Source: Acinetobacter sp. SAAs474 (lineage in GTDB: Bacteria; Pseudomonadota; Gammaproteobacteria; Pseudomonadales; Moraxellaceae). From it: DNA of 64,000 bases. A program made the position numbers and the translations under genes. The notes beneath the pieces were generated by a model, which saw only the letters and a program-made list of their open reading frames with translations, was not told the DNA's origin and ran no database searches. Shown here one piece after another: positions 45,980 through 56,122 of this stretch. The stretch lies in NCBI RefSeq assembly GCF_032823475.1, contig NZ_CP127915.1:1116001-1180000 (forward strand), in the 5' to 3' direction. Every line of letters starts with the position of its first letter. The stretch's first letter is position 1.

Positions 45980-46200
45980 ATGAAATCGCAGGTACCTTAT
46001 TTGCTACAGAAAATATCAGACCATAATCCAAAAGGTAGCGTAGATCTTGTAATAAGAGTATGGAAATGTGGGAGTTTAAATCACCGTGATGTAAACTCCA
46101 CAAAAAAACATACTTTTACTAAATAGTATTTTTCAGGACATAAGACTCTAGCAGTAGCAATCTCGGTCCTTTAGGTCGGAGAGGATGTCAAGAAGCGATG
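45980..46200 (+). pseudogene. Decayed N-terminal fragment of a zinc-type (MDR) quinone oxidoreductase
   Basis: One plus-strand frame from 45980 reads NPKGSVDLVIRVWKCGSLNHRDVN, which recalls the MDR family pattern (PGxGEVLVRVxACSLNxRDV). After two in-frame stops (46124-46126 and near 46175) the same frame gives VGEDVKK, matching the later VxxVGEDVKxF segment. The spacing is compressed and no Rossmann domain follows. This looks like a degraded remnant. The evidence is my reading of short motifs, so it is tentative. Confidence 0.4.
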
Positions 46201-46212
46201 TATATGATTCGT

Positions 46213-46737
46213 TTAATGACTTTTCATTAAGTGCTGAAATTTTTTATGTAATTTAAATAACTTCGGCGGAATAGATGCATTACAATAGCCTTGGGTTGGA
46301 TTCTTTTCAAAAAATTTCTGATGATATTCTTCAGCAGCAAAGAAAGTTGGTACAGGACTAAGCTCGGTTACGATATTTAAACCTTCTGCTTTAAGTTCTG
46401 CAATTGCTTGTTCAGCTTGAGCTTTTTGTTCTGCTGTATAGTAATAAATTACAGAGCGATACTGGGTTCCAATATCATTACCTTGACGATTTAATGTTGT
46501 TGGATCATGGGTGGCAAAAAAAACATCAAGTAATTGTTTAAATTCAATCTGTGATTCATCAAACTCAATGTGGAGGACTTCAGCATGCTGAGTATCCCCT
46601 TGACACACTGCTTCATAACTTGGATTTTCTGTATGTCCACCGGCGTAACCACAGGTCACATTTTCAATGCCAGATAGACTTGAAAAAACTGCATCAGTGC
46701 ACCAAAAACAACCACTTCCAAATAATGCTTGTTGCAT
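46213..46737 (-). CDS. msrA: Peptide-methionine (S)-S-oxide reductase MsrA
   Basis: A 174-residue repair enzyme that reduces methionine-S-sulfoxide. The catalytic motif GCFWC is at residues 9-13, followed by [32 protein letters not shown] and, towards the end, [16 protein letters not shown]. It is a short form without an N-terminal extension. MsrB is not nearby. Confidence 0.95.
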   Translation of the reverse strand: MQQALFGSGCFWCTDAVFSSLSGIENVTCGYAGGHTENPSYEAVCQGDTQHAEVLHIEFDESQIEFKQLLDVFFATHDPTTLNRQGNDIGTQYRSVIYYYTAEQKAQAEQAIAELKAEGLNIVTELSPVPTFFAAEEYHQKFFEKNPTQGYCNASIPPKLFKLHKKFQHLMKSH

Positions 46738-46823
46738 AGGTCTATCCTTAATTTATTAACTGAGCTATTAAATTGGGGATCAATTATATTTTATCAATAC
46801 AAGATAATGAGATTTATATTGAT

Positions 46824-46857
46824 ATGCTTCTGATTGGCATTATCTAATCAGAAGCAT
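46824..46857. repeat. Inverted repeat between msrA and the META lipoprotein gene
   Basis: A 12-bp perfect stem ATGCTTCTGATT / AATCAGAAGCAT with a 10-nt loop. It has no T run on either strand. It could end the lipoprotein transcript or form a regulatory hairpin before msrA. Confidence 0.45.
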
Positions 46858-46968
46858 GGAAGACTATTTAAATCATGTGCAATAAACATGAAAAAAATAC
46901 CTGATCTGTCATTGCTCATGGATCAATAGATGAGTGATATGAGCTGATTCTCTTGCTTTATCATCACG

Positions 46969-47433
46969 CTATCGCGGCTGAATAATATTTTCAAATTCAA
47001 GCAGTGGATTACCATGACGATCCAGTAGTTTTAAGGTGTTTCCAAACACTTGATAATGTGTCACCTTCGCCAATGCCTGATTAAATTTTTGATCTAAATG
47101 ATTATTGTTAAGACATGCCATACGGGTTGTGGCCATTTGTTCAAACTGAATACGGTCTTTTTCAACCGTATAATTTCCCATCAGGCGATTACAGCCATCT
47201 GTCCCTGTAACACGATGAGTTGTTGCATCAAATTTAAGACTGGCACGAGGTGCGCTATTTTGAGCATACTGGATTGGATCATTGCCTATTTTGGTTGCGA
47301 TCCATGTTGTACTTTGAAGTAAGGTTAAGTTGTTCGTGGTGATATTCGCTGATGATGTTGCCATATTCGATTGGCAACCCATCAGTGCTAAGCTGGAACT
47401 GAGTAATGATGCAATCAATAATTGTTTTAACAT
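46969..47433 (-). CDS. META-domain lipoprotein (HslJ-like)
   Basis: A 154-residue protein with a lipoprotein signal (lipobox L-M-G-C20) and one META domain (TTWIATKIG ... LKFDATTHRVTGTDGCNRLMGNYTVEKDRIQFEQMATTRMAC). HslJ of E. coli is a heat-inducible member linked to novobiocin resistance. The function here is unknown, but an envelope location is clear. Confidence 0.8.
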   Translation of the reverse strand: MLKQLLIASLLSSSLALMGCQSNMATSSANITTNNLTLLQSTTWIATKIGNDPIQYAQNSAPRASLKFDATTHRVTGTDGCNRLMGNYTVEKDRIQFEQMATTRMACLNNNHLDQKFNQALAKVTHYQVFGNTLKLLDRHGNPLLEFENIIQPR

Positions 47434-47539
47434 TTTAGTTCACTGATAATTGATAAGGGATGTTTAATATAAACATAAATAAAGCAAAATGATAAAGACA
47501 TTTTGGTGCGTATTTTTTTAATCATGTTGATTTATTTGA

Positions 47540-48598
47540 TTAAGGCGCAGGCTTTAAACCTTGACGAATCAGTGCTGAATATTCTGCACTGGTGATATTG
47601 TTTTTCGCTTCGGTTTTTGGATTGATATGCGCTTGTCGATACCAATCAGCCATTGACCACTGATGATCAAATGCGTTTAAGTCATAAAGATAATTAGGTA
47701 AATATCCGGAAAGTATCAGTCTATAATCGCTTGGATATTGATGTTGTGAAATGGCTTGCGCCATATCAAATACCAAGGTTGTACAATTACTGGTGAGGGT
47801 ATTATACCATCGCGGTGTTTGTTGTAATTGTTGGGCTGTATGAAGATATTCTTCAAATAAGGCACGTGCTTCAGATTGAGGCATACGAATTGGAAAAAAA
47901 TAGACTTGTTCTTTACGGATATTGCTTCTGGTAAAAATAATATCTTTTTCATCTGCAGCCACAAGACTGAGTTCAAATTTCCTAAAAAAGCCGCCTAGAG
48001 CAGAAAAAGACTCATTTTTTTCTTTTCTAATTTCGATTGAAAATGTCAGTGGGGGGCTATTATAAAAGTCAAAGCTCACTAAGGTATGGGCAATTTGTGG
48101 CCCCATCCAGTATGACGTAATAATATTTACGCCTGAAATTTGATTTAAATCAACTGTACGTGTTTCCCAACGTGGATCATATCGGTTTTCACTATGCCAG
48201 TTAAAGTTACGGACATTGTGTAGCGTAACAATATCCCCATGCTGTTCAACGGTTAATACTTTTTCAACTTCAGGTGCCCATTCGCGATCTTGTTTTGCTT
48301 CAATATTAAAATACCAAATGAGCATGAGTACAAACATAAAGCCGTATAACCATAAACTTGGACCATAACGCATCAGGCGCCACGTTAAGCCATATCTAAG
48401 GGTAATACAGGCTAAAACAAGCCAAAGTATAATCGCAATTACAGTAATCAACTCACCGAAGGGATGTTGATACCACAAAGCCATACAGACCCAAATTGAA
48501 GACAGCAGTACAATTAGGCCACCCAGAACTTGACCTAATCTTTTACCGAGTGTAGATAAAGATACGCGTTTTGGAGATGAGGAGTGTTCTGGATGCAT
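47540..48598 (-). CDS. DUF4105 inner-membrane protein
   Basis: A 352-residue protein with three N-terminal membrane helices (about 17-38, 46-68 and 77-97), followed by a periplasmic or cytoplasmic domain of about 240 residues. The DUF4105 signature is WYNTLTSNCTTLVFDMA, with a conserved Cys in SNCTT suggestive of a papain/NlpC-like hydrolase fold (inference). No function is established. It is 28 bp downstream of folA on the same strand, so it may be co-transcribed with it. Confidence 0.75.
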   Translation of the reverse strand: MHPEHSSSPKRVSLSTLGKRLGQVLGGLIVLLSSIWVCMALWYQHPFGELITVIAIILWLVLACITLRYGLTWRLMRYGPSLWLYGFMFVLMLIWYFNIEAKQDREWAPEVEKVLTVEQHGDIVTLHNVRNFNWHSENRYDPRWETRTVDLNQISGVNIITSYWMGPQIAHTLVSFDFYNSPPLTFSIEIRKEKNESFSALGGFFRKFELSLVAADEKDIIFTRSNIRKEQVYFFPIRMPQSEARALFEEYLHTAQQLQQTPRWYNTLTSNCTTLVFDMAQAISQHQYPSDYRLILSGYLPNYLYDLNAFDHQWSMADWYRQAHINPKTEAKNNITSAEYSALIRQGLKPAP

Positions 48599-48626
48599 GA
48601 TTTTATTATACTACTCATTTAGTTGA

Positions 48627-49139
48627 TTATTTTTTATAACAGGCAAACTCAAAAGCAACTCCTGTTTGCTCATCATAGTGCTGCTCAGCACTTACTTTTT
48701 TAAATTCAGCTGGAATTTCTGGATAATGAGCATCACCTTGGACATCTAATGCAACATGAGTGAGTTCAAGGCGATCGGCCAGATGAAGTGTTTGTTGAAA
48801 AATTTCCCCTCCACCAATAATAAAAATCCGATTGGGTTGCTCTGAAGCCTGCACATCTGTGATTGCTTGATGAAGAGCATCTTCCACACTGTGCGCCACT
48901 TTAGCTGCTGGAAATGTCCAAGATGGATCTCGAGTAATTACCCAGTTAACACGCTTGGGCAAGACGCGTCCCATCGATTCTAAGGTTTTACGGCCCATGA
49001 TCACCACACCGCCTTGAGTAATCTCTTTAAAATGTTTGAGATCTGCAGAAATATGCCAAGGTAAAGCATTACCTTGGCCGATACAGTGTTGTTGGTCCAT
49101 GGCAACAACGTGAACCACTTCTAAATTTTGAAAGCCCAT
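48627..49139 (-). CDS. folA: Dihydrofolate reductase
   Basis: A 170-residue DHFR that makes tetrahydrofolate with NADPH; the trimethoprim target. Family motifs: HCIGQGNALPWHISADLKHFK with the catalytic Asp region, VIMGRKTLESMGRVLPKRVNWVITRD, and FIIGGGEIFQQTL. It lies 90 bp downstream of thyA on the same strand, a common thyA-folA order that links dTMP synthesis with folate recycling. Confidence 0.95.
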   Translation of the reverse strand: MGFQNLEVVHVVAMDQQHCIGQGNALPWHISADLKHFKEITQGGVVIMGRKTLESMGRVLPKRVNWVITRDPSWTFPAAKVAHSVEDALHQAITDVQASEQPNRIFIIGGGEIFQQTLHLADRLELTHVALDVQGDAHYPEIPAEFKKVSAEQHYDEQTGVAFEFACYKK

Positions 49140-49229
49140 AGCATACTCAAATGATTAATTTTCGGATTTAATCCTTCTTATTGAATCGATTATTTCTGAT
49201 CGAACATGAAATAAGAAGGCTAGCTCATG

Positions 49230-50072
49230 TTAAATCGCAACTGGCGCCTTGATTGCAGGATGAGATTGATAGTTGATAATTTCAATATCTTCAAAATTAA
49301 AAGCAAAAATATCTTTGATATCAGGATTTAATTTTAATTGACATAATGGCAATGGCTCACGTGTGAGTTGTAATTGTGCCTGTTCAAAATGATTGGCATA
49401 CAGATGGGTATCTCCGCCAGTCCAAATAAACTCGCCAACCTCTAATTCACAGACTTGGGCAATCATATGGGTAAGTAGGGCATAACTGGCAATATTAAAA
49501 GGTACCCCTAAGAATACGTCTGCGCTACGTTGATAGAGTTGGCAAGATAATTTACCGTGTTGTACAAAAAATTGAAATAAGGTGTGGCAGGGTGGTAAAG
49601 CCACTTGGCCTGCTTCGTTGGGATTCCAGCCCGACACAATTAAACGACGTGAATTTGGATTGGTTTTAATTTCATTGATTAGCCATTGAATTTGGTCGAA
49701 ACCATCTTGTTCATATAGGCCATTTTCTTTTTTTGTTGCGCCAAAATTACGCCATTGATGTCCATAGACTGGACCAAGTTCCCCTTCAGGGCGTCCAAAA
49801 CGTGCAGTTTGTTGTGCTGTTGCCCATTCATCCCAAATACTAACATGATGATCTTGAAGGTATTGAACGTGCGTATCACCTTTTAAAAACCATAATAACT
49901 CAATGACAATAGAGCGAAAATGTACTTTTTTGGTTGTCAGTAATGGAAAACCTTGTGCTAAGTCAAAACGCATTTGATGACCAAAGACAGACCGTGTACC
50001 TGTACCAGTTCGGTCGCCTTTATCGCCACCGTTATCAAGGATGTGTTGTAAAAGGTCTAAATACGTTTTCAT
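49230..50072 (-). CDS. thyA: Thymidylate synthase
   Basis: A 280-residue enzyme converting dUMP to dTMP with methylene-tetrahydrofolate. The catalytic Cys is in [13 protein letters not shown] (near residue 162), then [20 protein letters not shown] and GDTHLYANH. The start [15 protein letters not shown] has AGGA 7 nt upstream; a start seven codons earlier lacks one. Same length class as E. coli ThyA (264). Confidence 0.96.
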   Translation of the reverse strand: MKTYLDLLQHILDNGGDKGDRTGTGTRSVFGHQMRFDLAQGFPLLTTKKVHFRSIVIELLWFLKGDTHVQYLQDHHVSIWDEWATAQQTARFGRPEGELGPVYGHQWRNFGATKKENGLYEQDGFDQIQWLINEIKTNPNSRRLIVSGWNPNEAGQVALPPCHTLFQFFVQHGKLSCQLYQRSADVFLGVPFNIASYALLTHMIAQVCELEVGEFIWTGGDTHLYANHFEQAQLQLTREPLPLCQLKLNPDIKDIFAFNFEDIEIINYQSHPAIKAPVAI

Positions 50073-50431
50073 AAATGTCCTGTTATTTTCCACGCTAACA
50101 ATCGGTCAATGGATTAAGTTTTAAGGCGTGCAATCCATAAACTTAATCTTGATCAGTGTATACTAAAAGGCCTATATTTTTAAGTCGCACAACGCGATAT
50201 CATGGATTTAATCTTGAGTCGCAACCATGTTTTTTTAAGCAGTGTAAATAGTGATTTAAAAACCATTGCCGATTTGTTTTTATGAGCGATTGGCTTGTGG
50301 TTTTAGCATAGACTGATCGCGGATGTTATACATATTCTCGATGAAAAAATGGAGCTTAAAAACTATTGTAATATTCCTAAAAGTTTTAAAACTAATAAAA
50401 ATGATAAATTAGATTTATGTGATATCACCGT
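50073..50431. other. Divergent intergenic region between thyA and leuC
   Basis: It contains the thyA promoter on the minus strand and the upstream region of leuC. Two tiny plus-strand frames occur (50202-50285 and 50341-50412); the second is rich in Ile, Leu, Val and Lys, but no terminator/antiterminator pair follows. No larger gene is present. Confidence 0.45.
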
Positions 50432-50437
50432 TATAAT
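50432..50437 (+). promoter_or_regulatory. Likely -10 element of the leuC promoter
   Basis: A perfect TATAAT, 44 bp before the leuC start. The hexamer 17 bp upstream (TTAGAT) is a poor -35 box, and a GTGATATCAC palindrome sits between them, which suggests an activator may be needed (inference). The resulting leader would be only about 38 nt. Confidence 0.5.
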
Positions 50438-50481
50438 CGAATTTATTAAAGAATATACCCAGTCCAGTGGAGCAAATCGAC

Positions 50482-51915
50482 ATGGCAGGCGAAACCCAAA
50501 AAGCAAAAACATTGTATGATAAATTGTGGGATGACCATTTAGTAAAACAACGAGATGATGGCTCAGCTTTACTCTATATTGATCGTCATTTATTGCATGA
50601 AGTGACTTCTCCTCAAGCATTTGAAGGTTTGCAGTTGGCTGGTCGTCAACCTTGGCGTTTAAGTGCCAATGTCGCAACACCAGACCATAATGTACCGACT
50701 TCGACTAAAGAGCGTGCTGAAGGCATTGCGGGTATTGAAGATGATACATCACGCATTCAAGTACAAACTTTAGATGATAACTGTAAAACATTTAACGTAG
50801 TTCAGTTTGATATTCATGATATTCGTCAAGGAATAGCACATGTTGTCGGTCCTGAACAAGGTTTAACATTACCCGGTATGACCGTTGTGTGTGGTGACTC
50901 CCATACGGCAACACATGGTGCGTTTGGCTGTTTAGCACACGGGATAGGCACATCTGAAGTTGAACATGTATTGGCGACTCAATGTTTAGTTCAAAAGAAA
51001 ATGAAAAACATGTTGGTCCGTGTTGATGGTCAATTGGGACAAGGTGTTACACCGAAAGACGTGGTACTGGCCATTATTGGTAAAATTGGTACCGCAGGTG
51101 GTACTGGTCATGCTATTGAATTTGGCGGACAAGTGTTCCGTGATATGTCAATGGAAGGGCGTATGACCGTTTGTAATATGGCCATTGAAGGTGGTGCTCG
51201 TGTTGGTATGGTTGCTGTAGATGATAAGACCATTGAATATGTGAAAAATCGTCCTTATGCACCACAAGGTACACAGTGGGATCAGGCGGTTGCCTATTGG
51301 AATACTTTACATTCTGATCAGGATGCTCATTTTGATACTGTCGTCGTATTACAAGGTGAAGAAATTGAGCCTCAAGTTTCTTGGGGAACATCACCGGAAA
51401 TGGTTATTCCCGTTTCACAAGCAGTACCAACATTAGAACAAGCCAAAGATGATGTTCAACGTAATGATTGGATGCGTGCATATCAATACATGGGTTTAAA
51501 TGCAGGTCAGGCTTTAGCAGATATTCAATTAGACCGAGTTTTTATTGGTTCTTGTACCAATTCGCGTATTGAAGATATTCGTGCTGCTGCTGAAGTTGCC
51601 AAAGGTAAAAAAGTCGCCAGCAGTATTAAGCAGGCGATGGTGGTACCAGGTTCTGGTTTGGTGAAACAGCAAGCTGAAGCTGAAGGTTTAGATAAAATCT
51701 TAATTGAAGCTGGTTTTGAATGGCGTGAACCTGGATGTTCAATGTGTTTGGCAATGAATGCTGATAAATTACAGCCTGGTGAACATTGTGCATCAACATC
51801 GAACCGTAACTTTGAGGGACGCCAAGGTAATGGTGGGCGTACCCACTTGGTTAGTCCAGCTATGGCAGCAGCAGCAGCGATTGCAGGCCATTTTGTTGAT
51901 GTTCGTTCATTCTAA
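50482..51915 (+). CDS. leuC: 3-isopropylmalate dehydratase large subunit
   Basis: A 477-residue aconitase-family enzyme that isomerises 2- to 3-isopropylmalate with LeuD in leucine synthesis. The 4Fe-4S ligands are in GSCTNSR and [11 protein letters not shown]. The start [19 protein letters not shown] has GGAG 9 nt upstream; a GTG five codons earlier does not. leuD follows 21 bp later. Confidence 0.97.
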   Translation: MAGETQKAKTLYDKLWDDHLVKQRDDGSALLYIDRHLLHEVTSPQAFEGLQLAGRQPWRLSANVATPDHNVPTSTKERAEGIAGIEDDTSRIQVQTLDDNCKTFNVVQFDIHDIRQGIAHVVGPEQGLTLPGMTVVCGDSHTATHGAFGCLAHGIGTSEVEHVLATQCLVQKKMKNMLVRVDGQLGQGVTPKDVVLAIIGKIGTAGGTGHAIEFGGQVFRDMSMEGRMTVCNMAIEGGARVGMVAVDDKTIEYVKNRPYAPQGTQWDQAVAYWNTLHSDQDAHFDTVVVLQGEEIEPQVSWGTSPEMVIPVSQAVPTLEQAKDDVQRNDWMRAYQYMGLNAGQALADIQLDRVFIGSCTNSRIEDIRAAAEVAKGKKVASSIKQAMVVPGSGLVKQQAEAEGLDKILIEAGFEWREPGCSMCLAMNADKLQPGEHCASTSNRNFEGRQGNGGRTHLVSPAMAAAAAIAGHFVDVRSF

Positions 51916-51936
51916 TTGGGGCTAAGGAGCAAATAG

Positions 51937-52587
51937 ATGAAAGCTTATACCATTGAACAAGGTATTGTTGCACCATTAGATCGTGCCAATGTAGATACCG
52001 ATTTAATTATTCCTAAACAGTTTTTAAAATCAATTAAGCGTACTGGTTTCGGTGATAATTTATTTGATGAGTTACGTTATTTAGATGAAGGTTATCCAGG
52101 ACAGGATAATTCAATACGTCCTAAAAATCCGGATTTTGTTTTAAATCAAGCACGTTATCAGGGTGCGAGTATTTTAATTTCTCGTGCCAATTTTGGTTGT
52201 GGTTCAAGTCGTGAACATGCACCATGGGCGTTGGAAGAGTACGGTTTTCGTACCGTAATTGCACCGAGTTATGCTGATATTTTCTTTAACAATAGTTTTA
52301 AAAATGGCATGTTACCAGTCATTTTATCTGAAGAAATTGTTGATCAGTTGTTTAAAGAATGTTTAGAAACAGAAGGTTATCAACTTACAATTGATTTACA
52401 AGCACAAGAAGTACGTACACCTTGCGGAGATGCTTTTAAGTTTGAAGTTGATCCATTTCGTAAACATTGTTTGTTAAATGGTCTTGATGATATCGGTTTA
52501 ACCTTACAAGCAGCAGATGAAATTCATGCTTACGAAGCCAAAACCAAGCAATCACGTCCTTGGGTTTTTGCGGAAATTAAAGCTTAA
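51937..52587 (+). CDS. leuD: 3-isopropylmalate dehydratase small subunit
   Basis: A 216-residue LeuD with the swivel-domain signature [22 protein letters not shown] and the [19 protein letters not shown] substrate-binding segment. It forms the LeuCD complex. GGAG precedes the ATG. Confidence 0.97.
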   Translation: MKAYTIEQGIVAPLDRANVDTDLIIPKQFLKSIKRTGFGDNLFDELRYLDEGYPGQDNSIRPKNPDFVLNQARYQGASILISRANFGCGSSREHAPWALEEYGFRTVIAPSYADIFFNNSFKNGMLPVILSEEIVDQLFKECLETEGYQLTIDLQAQEVRTPCGDAFKFEVDPFRKHCLLNGLDDIGLTLQAADEIHAYEAKTKQSRPWVFAEIKA

Positions 52588-52682
52588 AACCAAGACGATT
52601 TAGTCATAGCCATACACTATAACTATTGATAACATAAAATTATAATAAATTTATAATTTTATGAGTTTAAGGTGGCTATTTC

Positions 52683-53261
52683 ATGATGAAGTGGGTAAAA
52701 CGGTTTGGAGTAATAGCACTCGCGATATCATTGCTAGCTGCCTGTCAGAGCCTTGATATTGCGAGAATTAAAAATATTAAAGAGACTGAAAGTAGCAAAA
52801 ACAATGCACTGGTTTTTTGTAAAGGTACTGAAATTTGTGAGTTTGAGCGTTTAGATTACATCAATATTGTTGATGAAAATCGTAAGCGTGTTACCAAAGA
52901 TGCGATTGATCAAGGTATCGTTAGATTGGCTGATTACTCATTTAAATCTTCACCAGCACTTTATCTTTCAGTTTTGCCAAAACGACATGAAGTGGTGATT
53001 CGCTTTTATCCAGTCTCAAAAGAAAAAGCTGAAAAATTAATTGTTATTCATGATTTTAAGAAAAATCAGAGATATGTTTTTGAAATGTATCGTCAGCGTG
53101 AAGCTTTTGGAGGATCATTATTGAAAGTTTCCGCACCTGAACCACTTTGTGTGGATCTTAAAGCAAATCAAAAAACAATTCGGCGTTTTTGTAAACCTCA
53201 CAATGCCCAAAATGGGCTAGGTGAGTTTGTAGAAAAGAAACTCACTGTAAGAAGACAGTAA
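52683..53261 (+). CDS. Putative lipoprotein of unknown function between leuD and leuB
   Basis: A 192-residue protein with a lipoprotein signal peptide (basic MMKWVKR, hydrophobic core, lipobox LAAC21). The mature part is charged, with a few Cys (including CKGTEICEFERLDYINIVDENRKRVTKDAI) and a basic C-terminus. I do not recognise a family. AAGGTGG lies about 9 nt before the start. It is in the leu operon direction with 95 bp before and 27 bp after it, so it is probably co-transcribed. It has no evident link to leucine synthesis. Confidence 0.75.
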   Translation: MMKWVKRFGVIALAISLLAACQSLDIARIKNIKETESSKNNALVFCKGTEICEFERLDYINIVDENRKRVTKDAIDQGIVRLADYSFKSSPALYLSVLPKRHEVVIRFYPVSKEKAEKLIVIHDFKKNQRYVFEMYRQREAFGGSLLKVSAPEPLCVDLKANQKTIRRFCKPHNAQNGLGEFVEKKLTVRRQ

Positions 53262-53288
53262 CAACTGATCTAAAAAATGGAAAAACTC

Positions 53289-54368
53289 ATGTCTAAACAT
53301 ATTTTGATTTTACCAGGTGATGGTATTGGCCCAGAAATTATTCGTGCTGCAGAGCAAGTGCTTGCCTGTGTGAACGAAAAATTCAATTTAGGTTTGACGT
53401 GGGAGCAAGGCCTCCTAGGAGGGGCTGCAATCGATGCACATGGTGAACCCTATCCGGCAGTGACAGCTGAACAGGCTAAAAAAGCCAATGCGATCTTATT
53501 GGGAGCTGTGGGTGGTCCAAAATGGGATACCATTGAACGTTCTATTCGACCTGAACGTGGATTACTTAAAATTCGTTCTGAGTTAAATTTATTCGCTAAT
53601 TTACGTCCAGCAATTTTATATCCACAATTGGCAGAAGCATCGAGCTTAAAAGCAGAAGTGGTTTCTGGTTTAGACATTTTAATTGTTCGTGAATTAACGG
53701 GTGGGATTTATTTTGGCCAGCCTCGTGGTATTCGTGAATTAGAAAATGGTGAAAAACAAGGTTTTAATACCGATGTTTATGCAGAATCAGAAATTAAACG
53801 TATCGCTAAAGTCGCATTCGAATTGGCTCGTTTACGTGGTGGTAAAGTGTGTTCTGTTGATAAAGCTAACGTACTCGAAGTCACTGAACTTTGGAAGCAA
53901 ACGGTTACTGCATTAAAAGAAGCACAATATCCAGAAATTAATTTATCGCATATGTATGTTGATAATGCAGCAATGCAATTGGTTCGTGCACCAAAACAAT
54001 TTGACGTGATTGTGACTGGAAATCTATTTGGTGATATCTTATCCGATGAAGCAGCAATGTTAACTGGTTCTATTGGCATGTTGCCATCGGCATCTTTAGA
54101 TGAAAATGGTAAAGGAATGTATGAACCATGTCATGGTTCAGCACCTGATATCGCAGGTCAAAATATTGCCAATCCATTGGCAACCATTCTTTCTGTGGCG
54201 ATGATGTTGCGTTACACTTTCCGTGAGGAAGTGGCAGCAAAAGCGATTGAAAATGCGGTTGGTCAAGTATTAGATCAGGGTTTACGTACAAGTGATATTA
54301 TGGCAGTTGGTCACCAGCAAGTAGGCACAGCAGAAATGGGGCAAGCTGTAGTTGCTGCGTTAAATTAA
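53289..54368 (+). CDS. leuB: 3-isopropylmalate dehydrogenase
   Basis: A 359-residue NAD-dependent decarboxylating dehydrogenase (third step of leucine synthesis). Signatures: [27 protein letters not shown] and [26 protein letters not shown] (Mg-isopropylmalate site). The ATG at 53289 gives the standard N-terminus [14 protein letters not shown]; an upstream ATG four codons earlier is possible. It ends at a strong terminator. Confidence 0.97.
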   Translation: MSKHILILPGDGIGPEIIRAAEQVLACVNEKFNLGLTWEQGLLGGAAIDAHGEPYPAVTAEQAKKANAILLGAVGGPKWDTIERSIRPERGLLKIRSELNLFANLRPAILYPQLAEASSLKAEVVSGLDILIVRELTGGIYFGQPRGIRELENGEKQGFNTDVYAESEIKRIAKVAFELARLRGGKVCSVDKANVLEVTELWKQTVTALKEAQYPEINLSHMYVDNAAMQLVRAPKQFDVIVTGNLFGDILSDEAAMLTGSIGMLPSASLDENGKGMYEPCHGSAPDIAGQNIANPLATILSVAMMLRYTFREEVAAKAIENAVGQVLDQGLRTSDIMAVGHQQVGTAEMGQAVVAALN

Positions 54369-54441
54369 TCCCATGTAAGCTTGATAGAGGCACTGTTGTT
54401 ATAACTGCTGATCAATAAAGCATTATATAGTTGGATATCAT

Positions 54442-54472
54442 AAACCTCTATGTGGATCACATAGAGGTTTTT
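54442..54472 (+). terminator. Terminator of the leu operon
   Basis: A 13-bp perfect stem AAACCTCTATGTG / CACATAGAGGTTT with a 3-nt loop, followed by TT and AT-rich sequence, 74 bp after leuB. Confidence 0.88.
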
Positions 54473-54588
54473 AATTTGATCGATATTACTGGATTGGGTC
54501 TTGGATTAAAGATAGCTAACTACTATGTTGGATGGGATGATTTAAACATAGTGGTTAATATTTTTTAGTTGTTAAATAAAATTTGAGC

Positions 54589-54652
54589 AAAAAAAAGCAT
54601 TCCCAATTAAAAATTGAGAATAAATAATAAAAAAGCCACAATTAGTGGCTTT
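54589..54652 (-). terminator. Tandem terminators after infA
   Basis: Two hairpins on the minus strand. The first is AAAGCCAC / GTGGCTTT (54632-54652 region), followed by a T run, 14 bp after the infA stop. The second is TTCTCAATT / AATTGGGAA (54600-54620, one G-U pair), followed 4 nt later by eight T (54589-54596). Confidence 0.8.
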
Positions 54653-54665
54653 TGCTTACTAACAC

Positions 54666-54887
54666 TTAGCGTGCACGGTAAGTAATACGACCTTTAGTTA
54701 AGTCATAAGGTGTCATTTCAACTTTTACACTATCACCTGTTAAAATACGGATATAGTGCTTACGCATTTTACCAGAGATGTGTGCGATCACCTCGTGACC
54801 GTTTTCTAAACGTACACGAAACATAGTGTTAGGAAGCGTTTCGGTGACAACGCCTTCGAACTCGATGAGTTCCTCTTTATTGGCCAT
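54666..54887 (-). CDS. infA: Translation initiation factor IF-1
   Basis: A 73-residue OB-fold protein ([48 protein letters not shown]) that occupies the 30S A site during initiation. Full length and highly conserved. Transcribed alone and ended by tandem terminators. Confidence 0.97.
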   Translation of the reverse strand: MANKEELIEFEGVVTETLPNTMFRVRLENGHEVIAHISGKMRKHYIRILTGDSVKVEMTPYDLTKGRITYRAR

Positions 54888-55111
54888 AGCCTACCTGAGT
54901 ATCAAATTGGAAAGGCGCAAATTATAGGCAATTTTTTTAAAAAATACAAGATTAGCATGCTTGTTGCAGCATCATCTGTCAGTAAAATAGGCGAATATTC
55001 GATTTAAGTAACGAGGATAAAACGGGTCATGTTATGTTGCCAGTTGAAACAATCCTCGTTAATCTAAAATTGATCTTGTGTCATCAATATTATAGCAAGG
55101 AAGGTTTTTGA

Positions 55112-56122
55112 GTGAGTCGATTAACAGATGCATCTATTGTGCTGCGATTGGGTTATCAAGCGATTCATCGTGCAGGTTTACCAGCTGAAGAGATTTTAAC
55201 TCAAGCTGGTGTCGCTTTGACTCAGCTTGAAGCTAACCAGCGTACCCCTTTAAGTGCACAACATGCATTTTGGTTAGCATTACAAAACGTAAGCCAAGAT
55301 GCGGATATTGGTTTACATCTAGGTGAGTATTTACCACTTTATCGTGGTCAAGTCATTGAACACTTATTTATTTCTTCACAAACTTTTGCAGAGGGCTTAC
55401 AGCGTGCCTTGGCATATCAACGTCTCATTAGTGATGCTTTCGCTGCAAAGCTGGTTATTGATGATGAGCACTGCTATTTAACCAATGGTATACAGCATGT
55501 ATCTGACCCTATGGTTAATCGCCATTTTTCTGAATGTGCAATGTCTGGAATTTTACGCTTCTTTAAATTTATAACGGAAGGTCGTTTTCAAGCGTTATAT
55601 ATTGATTTTAATTTTCAGCAAGGTGCGGCTGATCATGAATATACGCGGATCTACGGCTGTCCTGTGAGCTTGGGACAACCAGAAACACGGTTGTATTTTG
55701 ATCCAGCAATTTTAAATGATCCGCTTTGGCAAGCAGAGCCAGAATTGCTGCATTTACATGAACAATTTGCATTGGAAAAATTACAAGAACTGGCACGTTA
55801 TGATCTGATTGCTGATGTACGCCGTGTAATAGGCTCAATATTAGAAACAGGTAACATTACGCTTGAAACCGTGGCTGCACAGTTAAACCTTACGCCAAGG
55901 CGCTTAAGAACACATTTGAGTGAAGCACAAACCAGTTTTCAGCAAGTCTTATCCAGTTATCGTTGCAGGCTCGCCAAACGACTATTAGCCAATACCGATG
56001 AAAGTATCGAACGGATTGTTTATTTAACTGGATTTGCTGAGCCAAGTACCTTTTATCGTGCTTTTAAACGCTGGACCAATGAAACACCTGTGGAGTATCG
56101 GAAACGGAAACGTAAAATATGA
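55112..56122 (+). CDS. AraC-family transcriptional regulator (OruR/ArgR-like)
   Basis: A 336-residue regulator starting with GTG, with AAGG 7 nt upstream. Residues 20-205 look like the Arabinose_bd-type ligand domain (PLSAQHAFWLALQNVSQDADIGLHLGEYL). The C-terminal 90 residues carry two helix-turn-helices (LETVAAQLNLTPRRLRTHLSEAQTSF and ERIVYLTGFAEPSTFYRAFKRWTNETPVEYRK). No candidate target operon adjoins it except the convergent truA, so its ligand and regulon are unknown. Confidence 0.87.
   Translation: MSRLTDASIVLRLGYQAIHRAGLPAEEILTQAGVALTQLEANQRTPLSAQHAFWLALQNVSQDADIGLHLGEYLPLYRGQVIEHLFISSQTFAEGLQRALAYQRLISDAFAAKLVIDDEHCYLTNGIQHVSDPMVNRHFSECAMSGILRFFKFITEGRFQALYIDFNFQQGAADHEYTRIYGCPVSLGQPETRLYFDPAILNDPLWQAEPELLHLHEQFALEKLQELARYDLIADVRRVIGSILETGNITLETVAAQLNLTPRRLRTHLSEAQTSFQQVLSSYRCRLAKRLLANTDESIERIVYLTGFAEPSTFYRAFKRWTNETPVEYRKRKRKI

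Noticed and set aside
45912..46103. 63-codon minus-strand frame opposite the oxidoreductase remnant
   Set aside because: No start signal and no homology by eye; the plus-strand motifs give a better explanation.
52634..52662. 12-bp AT-only inverted repeat before the leu operon lipoprotein gene, as a terminator
   Set aside because: It consists only of A and T, has no following T run, and lies directly before the ribosome binding site; weak in RNA and likely by chance.
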